A program made the position numbers and the translations under genes. A model generated the notes under the pieces. That model saw only the letters and a list, made by a program, of their open reading frames with translations, did no database searches and had not been told where the DNA came from. Source: Ciona savignyi (Eukaryota > Chordata > Ascidiacea > Phlebobranchia > Cionidae). Taken from it: a stretch of DNA of 64,000 bases. The stretch spans positions 1,556,283 through 1,620,282 of the forward strand of contig CH003024.1 in NCBI GenBank assembly GCA_000149265.1. The letters are read 5' to 3'. Positions 13,701 to 24,506 of this stretch are shown in pieces; the first letter of the stretch is position 1; each line of letters opens with the position of its first letter.

Positions 13701-16700
13701 CAATAAAAATGTGGTTTACAATGAAGGTAATGATTTTAGGGTGGTTATTTAAGCAGTAGTTTAGAGCATTGTCTTACAATGCATTATTTATGGGGTTTAC
13801 AAAAAAAGTAAGGATTTTAGGATGGTTTTTTGAGTAGTAGTTCAGAGCATTGACTGACAATATTATATTTGCGAGGTTTACAAAGAAGGTAACGATTTTA
13901 CGATTGAGTTTAGGATGATTATTTAAACAATAGTTTAGTTCATTGACTGACAATGCATTATTTGCGGGATTTACAAAGAAGGTAATGATTTTACGATGAT
14001 TATTTGAGTAGTTTGGAGCATTGGCTTACATCGCAGAGGTTATTGAACTAAACCAGCTGTTGCTTAGTCATCAGCTTACAATCAAAAGGTTTTTAGATTG
14101 AAACTAGCTGGGTAGTCAGTTGTGACCTTTGCAAAGACTAAAAACCCACGCGGGTTTTACACAGAAAAGTAATGATTTTACAATGATTATTTAAACAGTA
14201 GTTTAGAGCGGGGATGTCCAACATTTTATTGTTGTGGGCCGCATTGTCACTTGAAATAATTTAATGGGCCGGAGTCTTATAGTTATATATAAACCTGTAT
14301 TCCTGTTGCTCCCATACTATAGCCTACTATTACTGCGTCCCTAAAAGCTGACTGATACGTTTGAATTAGGCTTAGATTCAAAGTTCAATATACTACTTGG
14401 AGTGAAAATGACTAGCGGGCTGCACAAAAATCGCAGACGGGCCACAGGTTGGACATCCCTGCTTTAGAGCATTAACTTTAATACATAATTTGGTTATTCC
14501 AATGGCGCAGTCACTCAGAGCGTCGGCTTACAACCAAAAGGTTGTGAGATCAAAACAGTCTGTTGGGTAGTCGGTTATGACCTTTAAACTTGACTTAAGG
14601 TCATACCCTGGGTTTACAAAAAAAAGCGTAAAATATGGGGTGATTATTTGAATGTTAGTTCAGACCATTGACTGACAATGCACTATTTGATTATTTTAAT
14701 AGCCTAGTTGGTTGGAGCATGGTTTTACAACCAAAAGGTTATGGGATCAAAACCTGCCAATAAAACATGATTTTTTGTTTCCAGATGAACCGAACGGATT
14801 CCTGCGTGCTTTTTCGCGGAGTTTTGTGTGTCAAGTCACCCCTAATGGGTGAGTACTGTGTAGGCCGTGTTTTGTATTTAATGTCCAAGTCAAAGTAGTG
14901 ATTAGGACATGAATGCAATGTATGTATCAGCATATATTTACAAGAAAGCATTGGTTTTTGGTCGAATAGCTTGATTAGTTAACGCTTTAACTTATGTTTA
15001 ATTGTATAGCTTGATTAGTAAACTTGTTGGCTTATGTTTGACTGTATAGCTTGAAATAGTTAACGCATTGGCTTTTAGGCAAAAGGTTGTGGTTTCGAAT
15101 CAGTCTTATTGTTAATCGGTTATGGCTTTGGGCAAGGGAATATAAAGACTTTGCCTGGATGCTTAAAAACCAGTCGATTAATCAGTTCTGGTAACGCTTC
15201 CTGACCAAGTTTGTTGGCCTAGTCTCCTTTCAGCTGAAAGGTTATATGATCGAATCTGTCGCTAGCTAGACAGTTGTATAAGAGCGAGGTAGTTAGCAGA
15301 CATAGTTTGGATTAATTTAGTAATAAACTCCATTGGGTTTTCCTATTCATAGCGATAAGACATTACTATCCTATGATGCTTCATATGACTGTCTTTTTTA
15401 AAACAATTTTTGGGGAAAAATTTACTTACTTTTTCAAGGTAATTCTTTTTAAGGTGTTTTTTTTGTAGTATTATTTAAGATGTCTATGTAATGCCGACTA
15501 TATAAGCCAGAGGCATCTCTCTCGTCGGTCTCTTTCCATCTCAACACACTTATAATAAATAATGTATTATCCAACGTGTGTTAAACCCTACATGGTGTCA
15601 GAAGTGAGATGTCATTTCAAATAGCTTCTCTTTACTTATAATAAAGGACGTAATAACTAGCGTGTGTTGAACACTACACTTTCAAGACAAAAGCTTCAAA
15701 TTCATTCCAAACAGACTAAGCATCATCAACGAACAGTTCTTCCTCCGCAACCCAACAACCACAGAGATGAGGAATTCTAAACCTCCCCCTGCAGCCAAGG
15801 TGATTTGTTTGGTCCGATAGCTCAACTAACTTAATCACAGCATTGCTAGTTTGAAGGAAAGAAAGGTTGTGTGTGTGAAACCCAAAGGTTGTGGGTGTGC
15901 TGCTTATAGTTTGATGTGTTCCTAAGGGTAAAAGCACTTGGCCAACATTGCTTGAACCCTATGGAATCGAATAAAGAAAGTAAATAGAGAGAAATAAAAA
16001 AAAATGGATTACTTGGGGTGAAGTTTAGGGGGCAGGTTGGATATCAACCTAGGGATAAAATTCACATTCTTTGGCACTCAGATGTTATATTATTCCCCAA
16101 CCATCCCCATTTAACACCATCCCCGAACCATAGATAACCACCACACCACCCAACCATCCCCATTTAACACCATCCCCGAACCATAGATAACCACCACACC
16201 AGCCAGCGCACCACCCTATCATTCACATTTAACACCATCCCCGAACCATAGATAACCACCACACCAGCCAGCGCACCACCCTATCATTCACATTTAACAC
16301 CATCCCCGAACCATAGATAACCACCACACCAGCCAGCACACCACCCAACCATCCACATTTAACACCATCCCCGAACCTTAGATAACCACCACACCAACCA
16401 GCGCACCACCCAACCATCCCCATTTAACACCATCCCCGAACCATAGATAACCACCACACTAGCCAGCGCACCACCCAACCATCCACATTTAACACCATCC
16501 CCGAACCATAGATAACAACTACACCAACCAGCGCACCAGCCGCACCATCCCGAGATGAGATGGTTGCCTCGTTCTCAAGAGACTCCGCAATGAATGCCAT
16601 GTTTTCGCGCCAGTGTCTGGAGGAAAACGATTGGAATTACGAGAAGGCTGGAACAGTGTTCATGGAGTTAAAGGTGGGCATTGTTGAATTTTTTTTTAAT

Positions 16701-17429
16701 CTGTTTTTTTTAATTTTTTGTGGTTTTATGCCGTTTTGACCACTCTACTTTAAGTTAAACCCAGTTGCCTGGGTATTTGCACATTAGTTCCAATTTAAAA
16801 AGTTTTTTTAACTTAGTTTTCAGTCAACCCTCTTTCCCAGCTATTTGCACTGGTAGATTGTATTAAAAAACACTTATAATGCTGGCTCCCCTATTGAGTG
16901 TATTTGGATAGGATAGGATATTCGTGTTTATTCCCATGAATGGGAAAACCAAGGAAGTTAACACACTGCCAATCGTCAGATCACTTCGCGCCCACCGTCG
17001 GGTTACCGAAGCCATTGCAGTGTGTTGTATATAATTCATATGTTCCTTTAGTTTGGTGGAACCCATTAATTCGATGGGTTCAGGCAATTTCCCTAAAGTG
17101 CCTAACTCAAGGACACAACCGACTAGCTAACGACCAGTTTCGAACATGCAACCTTTGGTTGAAAGGTGAGGTACTAAAACACCAGACAAATCTGTCAGAC
17201 AAATTTGCCAGCCATTAAGACTGTTCTAATGCATAATAATTAAAATTTCAAACTCACATGCTTTAGCACTTTACTTTTCTTGTCCTTTTTTTTAACTGTT
17301 TTTTCTTGCCGCCTAATATTTTGCCTAAGGCGCCTTCAAACCGAAGAACAAGTACAGATACTTGATCTTACAATTCATTCCTGATAACAGGCAAAAGGTG
17401 CAATACCACCAGAAGCATTCGTCAAATGA
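4701..17429 (+). CDS. NXF1: Nuclear RNA export factor 1 (NXF1/TAP), 18 exons, 631 aa
   Basis: With NXT1 this protein exports bulk mRNA through nuclear pores. Exons: 4701-4749, 5473-5626, 6057-6173, 6343-6445, 7012-7095, 7932-8036, 8747-8809, 9303-9461, 9970-10077, 10470-10579, 10888-10924, 11767-11888, 12374-12528, 13040-13198, 14785-14848, 15694-15799, 16512-16673, 17391-17429. All phases close. Residues 1-110 are RGG-rich (RNA binding). NWYQIT opens the RRM-like domain (about 136-225). Leucine-rich repeats follow (about 240-365), with LRSLDMSDNRL and LTLDGNPLC. The NTF2-like domain (about 385-560) contains GVYKE, as in human NXF1. The TAP-C/UBA domain (about 575-631) has CLEENDWNYEKA and ends AKGAIPPEAFVK, very close to the human end AKGEIPEVAFMK. 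Length is near the human 619 aa. The exon 16 and 17 starts were chosen by phase and are the least certain. Confidence 0.96.
5290..5445 (-). mobile_element. tRNA-like SINE (family A), 5' part, in NXF1 intron 1
   Basis: On the minus strand it has the family-A head: a CCGGTTGGT-like A-box region, a B-box-like GGTTCGAAAC segment, then CTAGCTAGTCGGTTGTGT and GGGCAAGGCA. It ends 27 bp before NXF1 exon 2, so it probably contributes to the region around the branch point. Confidence 0.75.
7598..7931 (+). repeat. Tandem repeat leading into the NXF1 exon 6 acceptor
   Basis: Units of about 85 bp contain TCTGGAAATAAACCCCCAAT and TTATCCTTTATTTTACCCAC. The last, partial unit (TCTGGAATTAACCCTCC) runs directly into the exon 6 polypyrimidine tract and CCAG. 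The array therefore seems to be built from the 3' end of intron 5. Confidence 0.7.
8091..8371 (-). mobile_element. Full-length tRNA-like SINE, family A
   Basis: It begins on the plus strand with the AGGAT-type tail and TTCATTTTTATCC, then AACCAAGGGGGTTGACA, and GTTACCGGAGCTATTGCAGT, and ends with the antisense tRNA-like head (AACCACCAGACTAACTGGTC). It lies in NXF1 intron 6 and faces a second, partial copy at 8440-8572. Confidence 0.85.
8440..8572 (+). mobile_element. Partial SINE, family A (3' half)
   Basis: It starts at the internal CACTGCAATAGTTCCGGTAA motif and runs to the tail AATATCCTATCC. Its orientation is opposite to the copy at 8091-8371, so the two form a loose inverted pair in one intron. 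Confidence 0.75.
9180..9302 (+). repeat. Repeated acceptor-like units before NXF1 exon 8
   Basis: Segments reading CCTCAGGAGGTGCTTTTACC, then TTTTACCCCCAGGAAAATT twice, precede the true junction TTCCAG|GAGGTTCTTGC. The first decoy resembles the real acceptor plus the start of exon 8. Confidence 0.6.
10125..10370 (+). repeat. 60-bp tandem repeat, about 4 copies, NXF1 intron 9
   Basis: The unit carries TACATTCCTGGTTTCAGTGC then TACCATGGACCCACCCATAC and recurs at exact 60-bp spacing. Single diverged copies of the same unit occur at about 7600-7665 and 12695-12760, so it is also a dispersed repeat. Short open frames over it are artefacts. Confidence 0.85.
11200..11766 (+). repeat. ~85-110-bp repeat array ending at the NXF1 exon 12 acceptor
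   Basis: Units share CCCATTACCCAAAAGTTACG, GCCGTAAGATT and ATTAAATCCCAACACTTTTA. The final unit (ATTAAATTCCATCACTTATT) continues into TCCCAG, the real acceptor of exon 12. The array thus looks like repeated duplication of the intron's 3' end. Confidence 0.75.
12088..12250 (+). mobile_element. hAT-like non-autonomous element (family CAGGTATGGGCAAC)
   Basis: The left end is CAGGTATGGGCAAC and the right end contains GACTAGAGAAGTTGCC. Related ends occur in reverse at 37272-37494 and at the fragment at about 63494-63517. Eight bases on the left read CTTTAGAG, fitting the hAT target pattern nTnnnnAn; no clear right-hand copy was found. No transposase is encoded. It lies in NXF1 intron 12. Confidence 0.6.
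12770..13039 (+). repeat. C-rich array of acceptor-like units before NXF1 exon 14
   Basis: About eight units of TTTACCCCAGCAAATCATGA followed by C runs precede the real acceptor AACCCCCAG at 13039. Most contain a pyrimidine stretch followed by CAG, so they look like alternative 3' splice sites. Confidence 0.75.
13199..14760 (+). repeat. Degenerate repeats copying the NXF1 exon 14 donor
   Basis: The exon 14 end and donor read TGTACAAAGAAG|GTAAGAG. Copies such as GGTTTACAAAGAAGGTAATG followed by ATTTTAGGATGATTATTTGA recur at about 13327, 13407, 13600, 13713, 13795, 13874, 13968, 14153 and 14611. They are mixed with pieces of a third tRNA-like family (AATCAAAAGGTTGTGAGATTGAAA). Many copies keep an intact GTAA donor core. 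Confidence 0.75.
14209..14461 (+). mobile_element. hAT-like MITE with 8-bp target duplication
   Basis: The ends are CGGGGATGTCCAAC and, in reverse complement, CAGGGATGTCCAAC (one mismatch in 14). The flanks are GTTTAGAG (14201-14208) and CTTTAGAG (14462-14469), an 8-bp target duplication with one mismatch, typical of hAT. It is 253 bp long, has no coding capacity, and sits inside the intron 14 repeat field of NXF1. Confidence 0.85.
16090..16555 (+). repeat. 65-bp minisatellite spanning the NXF1 intron 16 / exon 17 junction
   Basis: The junction-like ATAG|ATAACCACCACACC occurs at 16134, 16187, 16252, 16317, 16382, 16447 and 16512 (spacing 53, then 65 five times). The last one is the phase-correct start of exon 17, and the others are decoys copying the acceptor and the first ~30 coding bases. 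One copy (16382) reads TTAG instead of ATAG. Because 65 is not a multiple of 3 and a TAA falls at each unit junction, upstream acceptors would give a truncated protein. Confidence 0.85.
16906..17203 (-). mobile_element. Full-length tRNA-like SINE, family A, NXF1 intron 17
   Basis: The tail GGATAGGATAGGATATTCGT is on the left, GTTACCGAAGCCATTGCAGT is in the middle, and a degraded tRNA-like head is on the right. Confidence 0.85.
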
Positions 17430-18680
17430 AGAACCCAAGTCGAAGATGTCAATTCAGCCGTCAATCCAGGCTACAAGTTCCTAGGATGGAAGGTTTAATG
17501 CTGATCATTTCATAAACCATTGAACCTAAATATGGACCAAGAAAGTATCATTTTTGTCTTTTGAGTGTAGATTCAAAAAAATTGGAGCTGTAAATTTTTT
17601 TTTTTTTCATTAATTACTGTGTATTGTTTAAATTTCATTTAAGGAATGTGAAACAAAGGTTTTGTTTGATTTTTTTTGTTTTACTGGACACTTTAAAATT
17701 AGATTTAAACACATTTTTTTTAAACCATAAATTTTTTTGTAACCGCCTTAAATTTCGCAAAAAACTTTTTTAAGTGCCTGAAAATTCGTTTTAGGAATTA
17801 GGCAACAATTTTTTCTCCAATTCGTGTATTTTAAGAATTAGGCAACACTTTTTTCTCCAATTCTTGTATTTTAAGAATTAGGCAACACTTTTTTCTCCAA
17901 TTCGTGTGTTTTAAGAATTTGGCAACACTTTTTTCTCCATTTTGTGTGTTTTACTGTGCCGTGTTTTACATTTTAGCCGCACAGCGCAGGGAAATTTGGA
18001 GACGACAAAACGTCTCTAAAAATCACGAATTTTACAAATTTTCCTGCACTTTCGGTTTCAATATTCAGTGGTGATAGGTTTAGCGTTGGTTTCGGAAATT
18101 GCAAAACAACTAAGAGCAGAAAGCGGCAGATTTTCTATGATCGATCTTACTCAACAAACAATTGACGAAAGAAATCAACAAATATGAAAACTTTTGAAAA
18201 TCAAGATTTTTTGGACATCCAAGTTATTATTTCAAGGACGACTTTACTGAAGATATTATCAACACATAATTGCAAGAAGAAAAGTTTCAATTTCGAAGAA
18301 GATTTAAATATTCAAGCGACTATATTATTTCGACACACTAATTGAAGAAGATTATGTCAATTTCAAGAAAATATTAAAAGAAGAACCAATTTTAGACTTA
18401 AAAACTCATATTTACGATGAAAAACGTTATGGAGATTCTGCCAAAACTGCTGTTGGTTGTTTTAGTTCTAAATTTGATAGGGTTAGGTAAAATGCCACTT
18501 GATATTGAAATTTATACCGTTCCAAATTAGTTGTCCTGAATCTTTTTGCTTTTTTTGCACCTAAAACTATTGAAATTTCCATTGAAACTGTAGAGATATG
18601 TTCTTGTGGGAAATGCCGAACGAATAAACTTCTGGGTCAGATTTTCTTAATAAAATATCCTGAAAAACACCACGACTGTT
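17430..18680 (+). other. NXF1 3' UTR region with 40-bp repeat and poly(A) signals
   Basis: Downstream of the stop the sequence is AT-rich and non-coding. It holds four copies of a 40-bp unit (about 17790-17952) containing AATTAGGCAACACTTTTTTC. AATAAA occurs at 18623-18628 and 18649-18654, the latter followed by a T-rich stretch, so the 3' end is probably near 18675. The 3'-UTR extent is inferred. Confidence 0.45.
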
Positions 18681-19379
18681 TATTTTGTATTTTTAAAACA
18701 ACAATAGTTTGTTTTTAAAGAATATGATATATACTTGTGCGTACTCCCAGGAATGGATAAACGTAAAAGGCGTTCTAACACTGGCAATCGTCCGTCAGAT
18801 TTTTTTATATAATATTAGTGACTCACAACGAGCATATTTAGATTGACCGATTCTTTTACCCATTCCCAATTTTTAACCTACCTTACTAAGCTATGATCTG
18901 TACACCAACAAGATTATATCATTTGCCTGACAATTATTCCATCTACTTTTACCCTGATAATGTTAAAGGGCCGGTATATCACGTTGCCAACAGCCGGTTT
19001 AAAATTTTCAACCTTCCCAAAAATAATTGGCGGCGTTGTTGCCGATTGAGCTAAATAGTCGTATCTTTACGTTCAGATTGTATTAAACGATTAAAGATTA
19101 AAAGACACACGCACAAATTACTCTTTGGATTCCACACGGAAAGCTAGTTCCGATTAGCTTGGGAAGTTAATGCTTCGTATTTCAGTGGAACGGTTTGCAG
19201 ATTGGCAAGGACCCCATTCAACTCATTCCAAAATATTACGCTTGAATGAATTCTTTGATTTGGGGTTTTCCCCAAAGTAAAAAGCGCTAACACCATTTCT
19301 TATCATTTCTGACTGAAAAATAACGGATAGACAAATTTTAAAACGCCATTTTAACGGAATAGTTTAGTAACTTTGCACT
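18681..19379. other. Intergenic region NXF1-PSPH
   Basis: About 700 bp without a recognised gene. A minus-strand SINE family A fragment lies near 18735-18805. The remainder is presumably the PSPH promoter and 5' UTR. No TATA box was identified. Confidence 0.4.
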
Positions 19380-22300
19380 ATGGCCACTAGAGAAGCTACT
19401 ATAGAAACCTGGAAAAATGCAGACGCCGTTTGTTTTGATGTTGACAGCACAGTATGCTGTGATGAAGGTTTAGATGAGTTAGCAAAGTTTTGCGGCGTTT
19501 CTGAACAGGTAAAAGAATGGTAAGTGTTGTGTTTAGCTCGCTGTGGGTTTTTAAATTTATTCTACCACATAGAATTAATTTATCAGTGGAAAGGAGGTTT
19601 TTCTGAGTGCTTTTAATTACTACAGGAGTGCTTGTTAAGTTTGTTTTCAGTTTGTGATGATGCCATGTCACCCCTTTGTTTAGTGATCTTAAAATACTGA
19701 AACTGTGTGATATCTATAAATTGGAGATGGGAAAGCTAATGTACAAGTTTCATACCAAAACTCTCCCTGATTCGTTTAATTATATATTCCAACCTTTGTA
19801 CTGTGCTCATAATCATATCACTAGACAAGTGGCACATCATGATTATTTTGTTCCTTATTTTCATACATTATTAGGTCAAAATTCAATAGGGTACCGTGGT
19901 CCAGTAGCATGGACTGCAATAGATGTATCTTTGAAAAAATTAGGATGGTTTTCCTTTAAAAAACAGTTAAAGAATCAATATTTGCTGACTTATATTACTT
20001 AAATATTATACCGTCACTGTCCAATGTCTTAGCAATATTGTAACTTAATTAATTTAGATTTTTCTCACTTCGATCTCTTTAACTCATTGTAAATCACTGT
20101 TATATATTCATTATGCATTTTGTTTGTTTTGTTTTTTTAGGGTTTTGTTAAAGTTTTTTTGTCATTTTAATGTTTTTGCACAAATTTTTCACACTGCTAT
20201 TCTGATTATTTCTTATTTATTTATCTTTATATTTTAATTTACATTTATTATAAGGTGGCACCTGCTTCGATAACCGCATGGTTTCTCGGTGTCTCCTTGT
20301 TAAACTTCAGGTTATTTATTTTCGTATTGTTTATTCTTTTGTTTTCTGTGCGTTTAACAAATAAAATATGTTTGATTGATTGATTGATTGATTTGTGGTA
20401 TTTGTAAAAGCTTAAGTAGTTGTTCCAACCTTTAATTTTACAAAAATAATGATTTTCCAGGACAAACAAAGCTATGGGAGGTTCGGTGTCATTTCGTGAG
20501 TCTTTTAAATCTCGATTGGACATTGTTTGCCCCAGTTTTCAAACGATGAAAAGTTTTGTGGACGGTCATCCTGTGAATCTTTCGCCCGGACTAGAGTAAG
20601 TTAAAGGGGTTGTGAATAATTGAAAGGATTTTTACAAGGTTATAACAACCTCTTTTTAAAATAACTCAAGTAAATGTGGTTGTAAGTGTGAATTCTTGAA
20701 AGGAATTTCACAGGGTCATTATACCCTCTTTTTTCAATACCTCTTCTCAAATAAAAGTTCTGCTTAATACTGTTTAATTTTTTAAGACAGTAAACTCATG
20801 AACGAGGAACATAAGATAGGTCTTATGCAGCCTAATACCCAGATATAATTTAGTTGATGATTCAATCTATAATCTTTGTGAACCAAGAAGAAGGACTGTA
20901 CTGCTATAGAATAAATTGGTTTCTTCATCAACAACTCATGGTATAATCAACTTAAAGCATACAAATTTGCGACTTAGGTTTTTTTCTTATCACAACGTAT
21001 GCTTACAACTTATTCATACACTTACCTAACTCCTATTTTCAATGCCCAATATACAGACCATTAGTAAAGAAACTTCAAGCTAGAGGTTGTGCTGTGTACC
21101 TTGTATCTGGTGGCATGCTAGAGATTATCGCACCTGTGGCTCAAAAGTTGGGAATTCCCCTTGAGAATGTCTTCGCCAATCGACTAAAGTATTATTTTGA
21201 TGGTAAATGTCAAATGTCAATGGTATAAGTGAATACAACAAAAGTAGTTGATGTGTCAATAATTGGACCATGTGTTGAGTTTAGGATAGGACATTCATGT
21301 TTATCCCCGTGAATGGGAAAACCAATGGGGTTAACGCACATGCATTCGTCAGATTACCTAGCGCCCACCATCGGGTTACCGAAGCTATTGCAGTGTTGTA
21401 TATTATAGACACAGTCCTTCAATTTAGTAGAACCCATTATTCCGCTGGGTTCAGGCAATGTTCGTTAAGTGCCTTGCCCAAGGACACAACCGACTAGCCA
21501 GCGACCAGTTCCGCACCTGCAACCTTTTTATTGAAAGGCGACGCACTTAACCACCGGACTAACCGGCCGGTTTACACTAATCCTGCAAAATATCCAAATG
21601 TATAGAAAGTANNNNNNNNNNNNNNNNNNNNNNNNNNNNNNNNNNNNNNNNNNNNNNNNNNNNNNNNNNNNNNNNNNNNNNNNNNNNNNNNNNNNNNNNN
21701 NNNNNNNNNNNNNNNNNNNNNNNNNNNNNNNNNNNNNNNNNNNNNNNNNNNNNNNNNNNNNNNNNNNNNNNNNNNNNGACCAAAGCGCTTTTTACTTGAA
21801 CCAAGTGGAATAATGGGTTCTACCAAAGTCCAAAATTGAATGAACTAATTTTTTTCTAATTTTGTGAAAAATGTCTTTTTAGCACTGTCTTTTTTCAACA
21901 CTGTTCAACCTTATCAATATTTATTTCAATTTTATTTAAGGAGAGCTATGTTTTAGGAGCTATTGAAGTGTGTTGTTACACTACAGGACCATTAAGTGTT
22001 TGTTTAACCAATTGTATTCTTACTATTATTGCAATTCACAGTCTGAGTATTGTTTTAAATTTGTCTACATAGTGGTATTTGTGATTAATTTAAAATTTGT
22101 TTAAACTCCAGGTGAATATGCTGGATTTGATAAGAGCTGCCCAACATCACAGTCTGGCGGGAAACCTCTTGTCATAAAGAATCTAAAGAATAAATTCGGT
22201 TATAAAAAGTATGTGGAATTTAAGATCTGTACTTTTTTTAAGATCTGTTTTTAAACTTTTAATTCTACATTTTAAACAGTAATGTTCCATTCCCATCTAT

Positions 22301-23356
22301 AATTTAAGGCTATTGTTACTTCTGAGGTCCAAACAGAATGCACGACTTGTGTTTTTCAGGCTTTGACCGAATAGCTTATTGAGTAATAGCTTCAGTAAGC
22401 GTTTCTTTTAACATGGACATCACTTAATCAATTTGGCGCACAGATTTTTCGTTGATTGTTTTATTATAGAGGGTGTAAAATCAGTTCTGTACTTTACAGT
22501 TAACTTTACATGTATTTTCTACGGTATTACGTTTATTTCAGTTACTAATCTATTTGTGTTACAGCGTTCAGCTTAGTTATAATATGGTTTAAACTTTTAA
22601 TAAAGACAAATTCAGTGCAAAGATTACCCGGTGTTAACATTTTTTTTCTTCAGATTTATCGATTTTTTATTCAGATTTATCGAATATATGCAGTCATTTA
22701 AATTTTAAACACAACCCTAAATCATATGCATTTCTTTTATAGACCACTTCATATATCTATAGTAAAGTGTGAATCTAAAGAAAGTAAATCCAACTAACTG
22801 TATAACCCTCCACACGTGTTGTAATGATAGGAGATGGAGTCACGGATATGGAAGCTTCACCTCCAGCAGTGAGTTTTCATTTGATGACAATGTTTCTTTT
22901 TTATACGTTTAAATTATTACATTTTTACTTGTTCAAAAACCATATAATTAATAGCATATTAACTAAAATATGGAATAATAAGGTGAGAAAAACGATAGTC
23001 ATTAAAGGAAAAAATTATGGAAAACTTAAATTAAAAATAATTTTAAAATTATACGGACTGGGACGAAATAGCTTATTACTATCATATCGTGTAATTGTCT
23101 TGTATTGTGTGCTAACTGATAGATAGAATGGCTGTAGTAAGGGCAATCGACTACCTTTCCCACAGTTAGGTTAGTATAAATACCACTGAAACTTAATGGT
23201 TTTTTGCTTGTTTTCTATATTTCCTTATTTTTCTAATTTTTCCTGTTTCCCCAGGAAGCATTCATCGGCTATGGAGGAAATGTTGAGCGGGAAAAAGTGA
23301 AACATAATTCAGCTTGGTTTGTTACAAGCTTTAAAGAAATGATTGATGAGTTATAA
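19380..23356 (+). CDS. PSPH: Phosphoserine phosphatase, 6 exons, 224 aa
   Basis: Cytosolic HAD-family enzyme for the last step of serine synthesis: phosphoserine to serine plus phosphate. Exons: 19380-19519, 20461-20595, 21057-21202, 22112-22208, 22814-22868 (start uncertain), 23255-23356. HAD motif I is FDVDST (nucleophile D20, acid/base D22), motif II is LVSGG, and the Mg-binding motif is GDGVTDMEA. NVFANRLKYYFDGEYAGFD and EAFIGYGGNV match the human protein closely, and length is 224 against 225 in human. Exon 5 lacks an AG acceptor. Stops and phase restrict its start to 22806-22818, and ACAC|ACGTGTT is the best fit. Intron 1 holds a LINE remnant and intron 3 a run of Ns. Confidence 0.96.
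19660..20393 (+). mobile_element. 5'-truncated LINE with reverse transcriptase C-terminus and (TTGA)n tail
   Basis: An open frame at 19676-20002 encodes a segment with LKILKLCDIYKLEMGKLMYK, TRQVAHHDYF and GYRGPVAWTAI, the typical C-terminal end of reverse transcriptases of non-LTR elements of the CR1/L2/jockey group. About 370 bp of AT-rich 3' UTR follow, ending in TTGATTGATTGATTGATT (to 20393), the kind of short-repeat tail left by these elements. It is an inactive fragment in PSPH intron 1. Confidence 0.85.
21283..21570 (-). mobile_element. Full-length tRNA-like SINE, family A, PSPH intron 3
   Basis: The tail is GGATAGGACATTCATGTTTA, the middle part is GTTACCGAAGCTATTGCAGT, and the antisense head ends ACTAACCGGCCGG. 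A plus-strand fragment of the same family (about 21782-21830) follows the assembly gap, so the gap is flanked by SINE copies in opposite orientation. Confidence 0.88.
21612..21777. other. Assembly gap (166 Ns)
   Basis: A run of N within PSPH intron 3. SINE pieces on both sides suggest a repeat-related assembly failure. PSPH exons 3 and 4 lie outside it and join in phase, so no coding sequence needs to be missing. Confidence 0.99.
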
Positions 23357-24462
23357 AGGTACCTTCCCTCTCCCACAGTTTTTACGAACTTTTTTCTTTA
23401 TAATCTTGGTAAAAATGTTTCAAATTTGTTAAAAAAAGACTTTTTAGGTTGATAAAAAACGTTTTTAAGTTTGTAAAAATGTTTATAACTTGTTAAAATG
23501 TATGTATTTAAGTTGATAAATATGTTTAAACTTATGATTATCATAAGGGTTGTATTTCAAACGAAAAACCACTTTTCTAAGAATCCGTGTTTCATCCCCG
23601 TTATTGGAAAAACAAACGCAATGGGCATCACACACGGGTAATCGTCAAAATACCTTGTACACGCATTTGAGTTACCAGGGATATGCCTAAGTGACAAAGG
23701 TAACTTCAAAATTCAAACTGTAAAATGCGCCATATTGTTCGACAATTAAATGACGTTGCTTACGCGAATCGGACAGTTTCAGGATTTTAAGCAGGTACAA
23801 CCAGTAATGGGATTCAAAATTTTAAAAACAGGCTCTCTTTTGTATCGTACTAACTACAACAGGTTCCCTAAAAGGTCTAATGTCTGTATAAAAGCAAGAA
23901 TCGGATCGGTGATTATCTCGACGTTCCAAGAACGGGTTCGACCGAAGCCATGCGACCTCTTGAATCCCATCAGTGGGTACAACTATTTAGCCATCGACTT
24001 TTCGACAACTGCTCCCCCAGAAAGGCAGATTTTCGACGCGGTTCACTCATGTTTTACCAATGTAAACTAATCCGATAAATAAATGAGACGCACAACCATT
24101 CTCCCCGTGTAAGCGACTACAAGCTCAGCACTTTTGCTTCCAATCGTACAAACACAGGGAAAATACAGTGTTACCGTGGATGCGGGCACTCAACATATGT
24201 CCCCAAGGAACTTTTGGTTTAACTAAGAACTCTTGTTTTAACTATTGGTTTAACGCCATCCAAACACTCGTTCATGTTCTACCGACGTTGATATTGGAGT
24301 GCTTAGTTAGCGGATTAGTTTTACTATTCTACTAATTCCTGTCATAACAATCTCTTTTCATTCACCCAGGTGCACGAAGATATCTCCTTCCGTGGAACTG
24401 AATCTCTTCTTTCAGACAGCACAATTTTACCAGCAAACCAAACCTCTCTACGCAAAATAATA

Positions 24463-24471
24463 TTTAATAAA
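24463..24471. terminator. Overlapping poly(A) signals of convergent genes
   Basis: The plus strand reads AATAAA at 24466-24471, a candidate for PSPH. The minus strand reads ATTAAA at 24463-24468, 39 bp past the stop of the minus-strand Link-domain gene. Another plus-strand AATAAA lies at 24078-24083 and may be the one PSPH really uses. Confidence 0.4.
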
Positions 24472-24506
24472 TATGATTGAAAAATTATAAGACACAGTAC
24501 TCCGAT

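Noticed and set aside
19676..20002. A 108-codon frame as a cellular gene
   Set aside because: It is the C-terminal piece of a LINE reverse transcriptase with a (TTGA)n tail, in an intron of PSPH.
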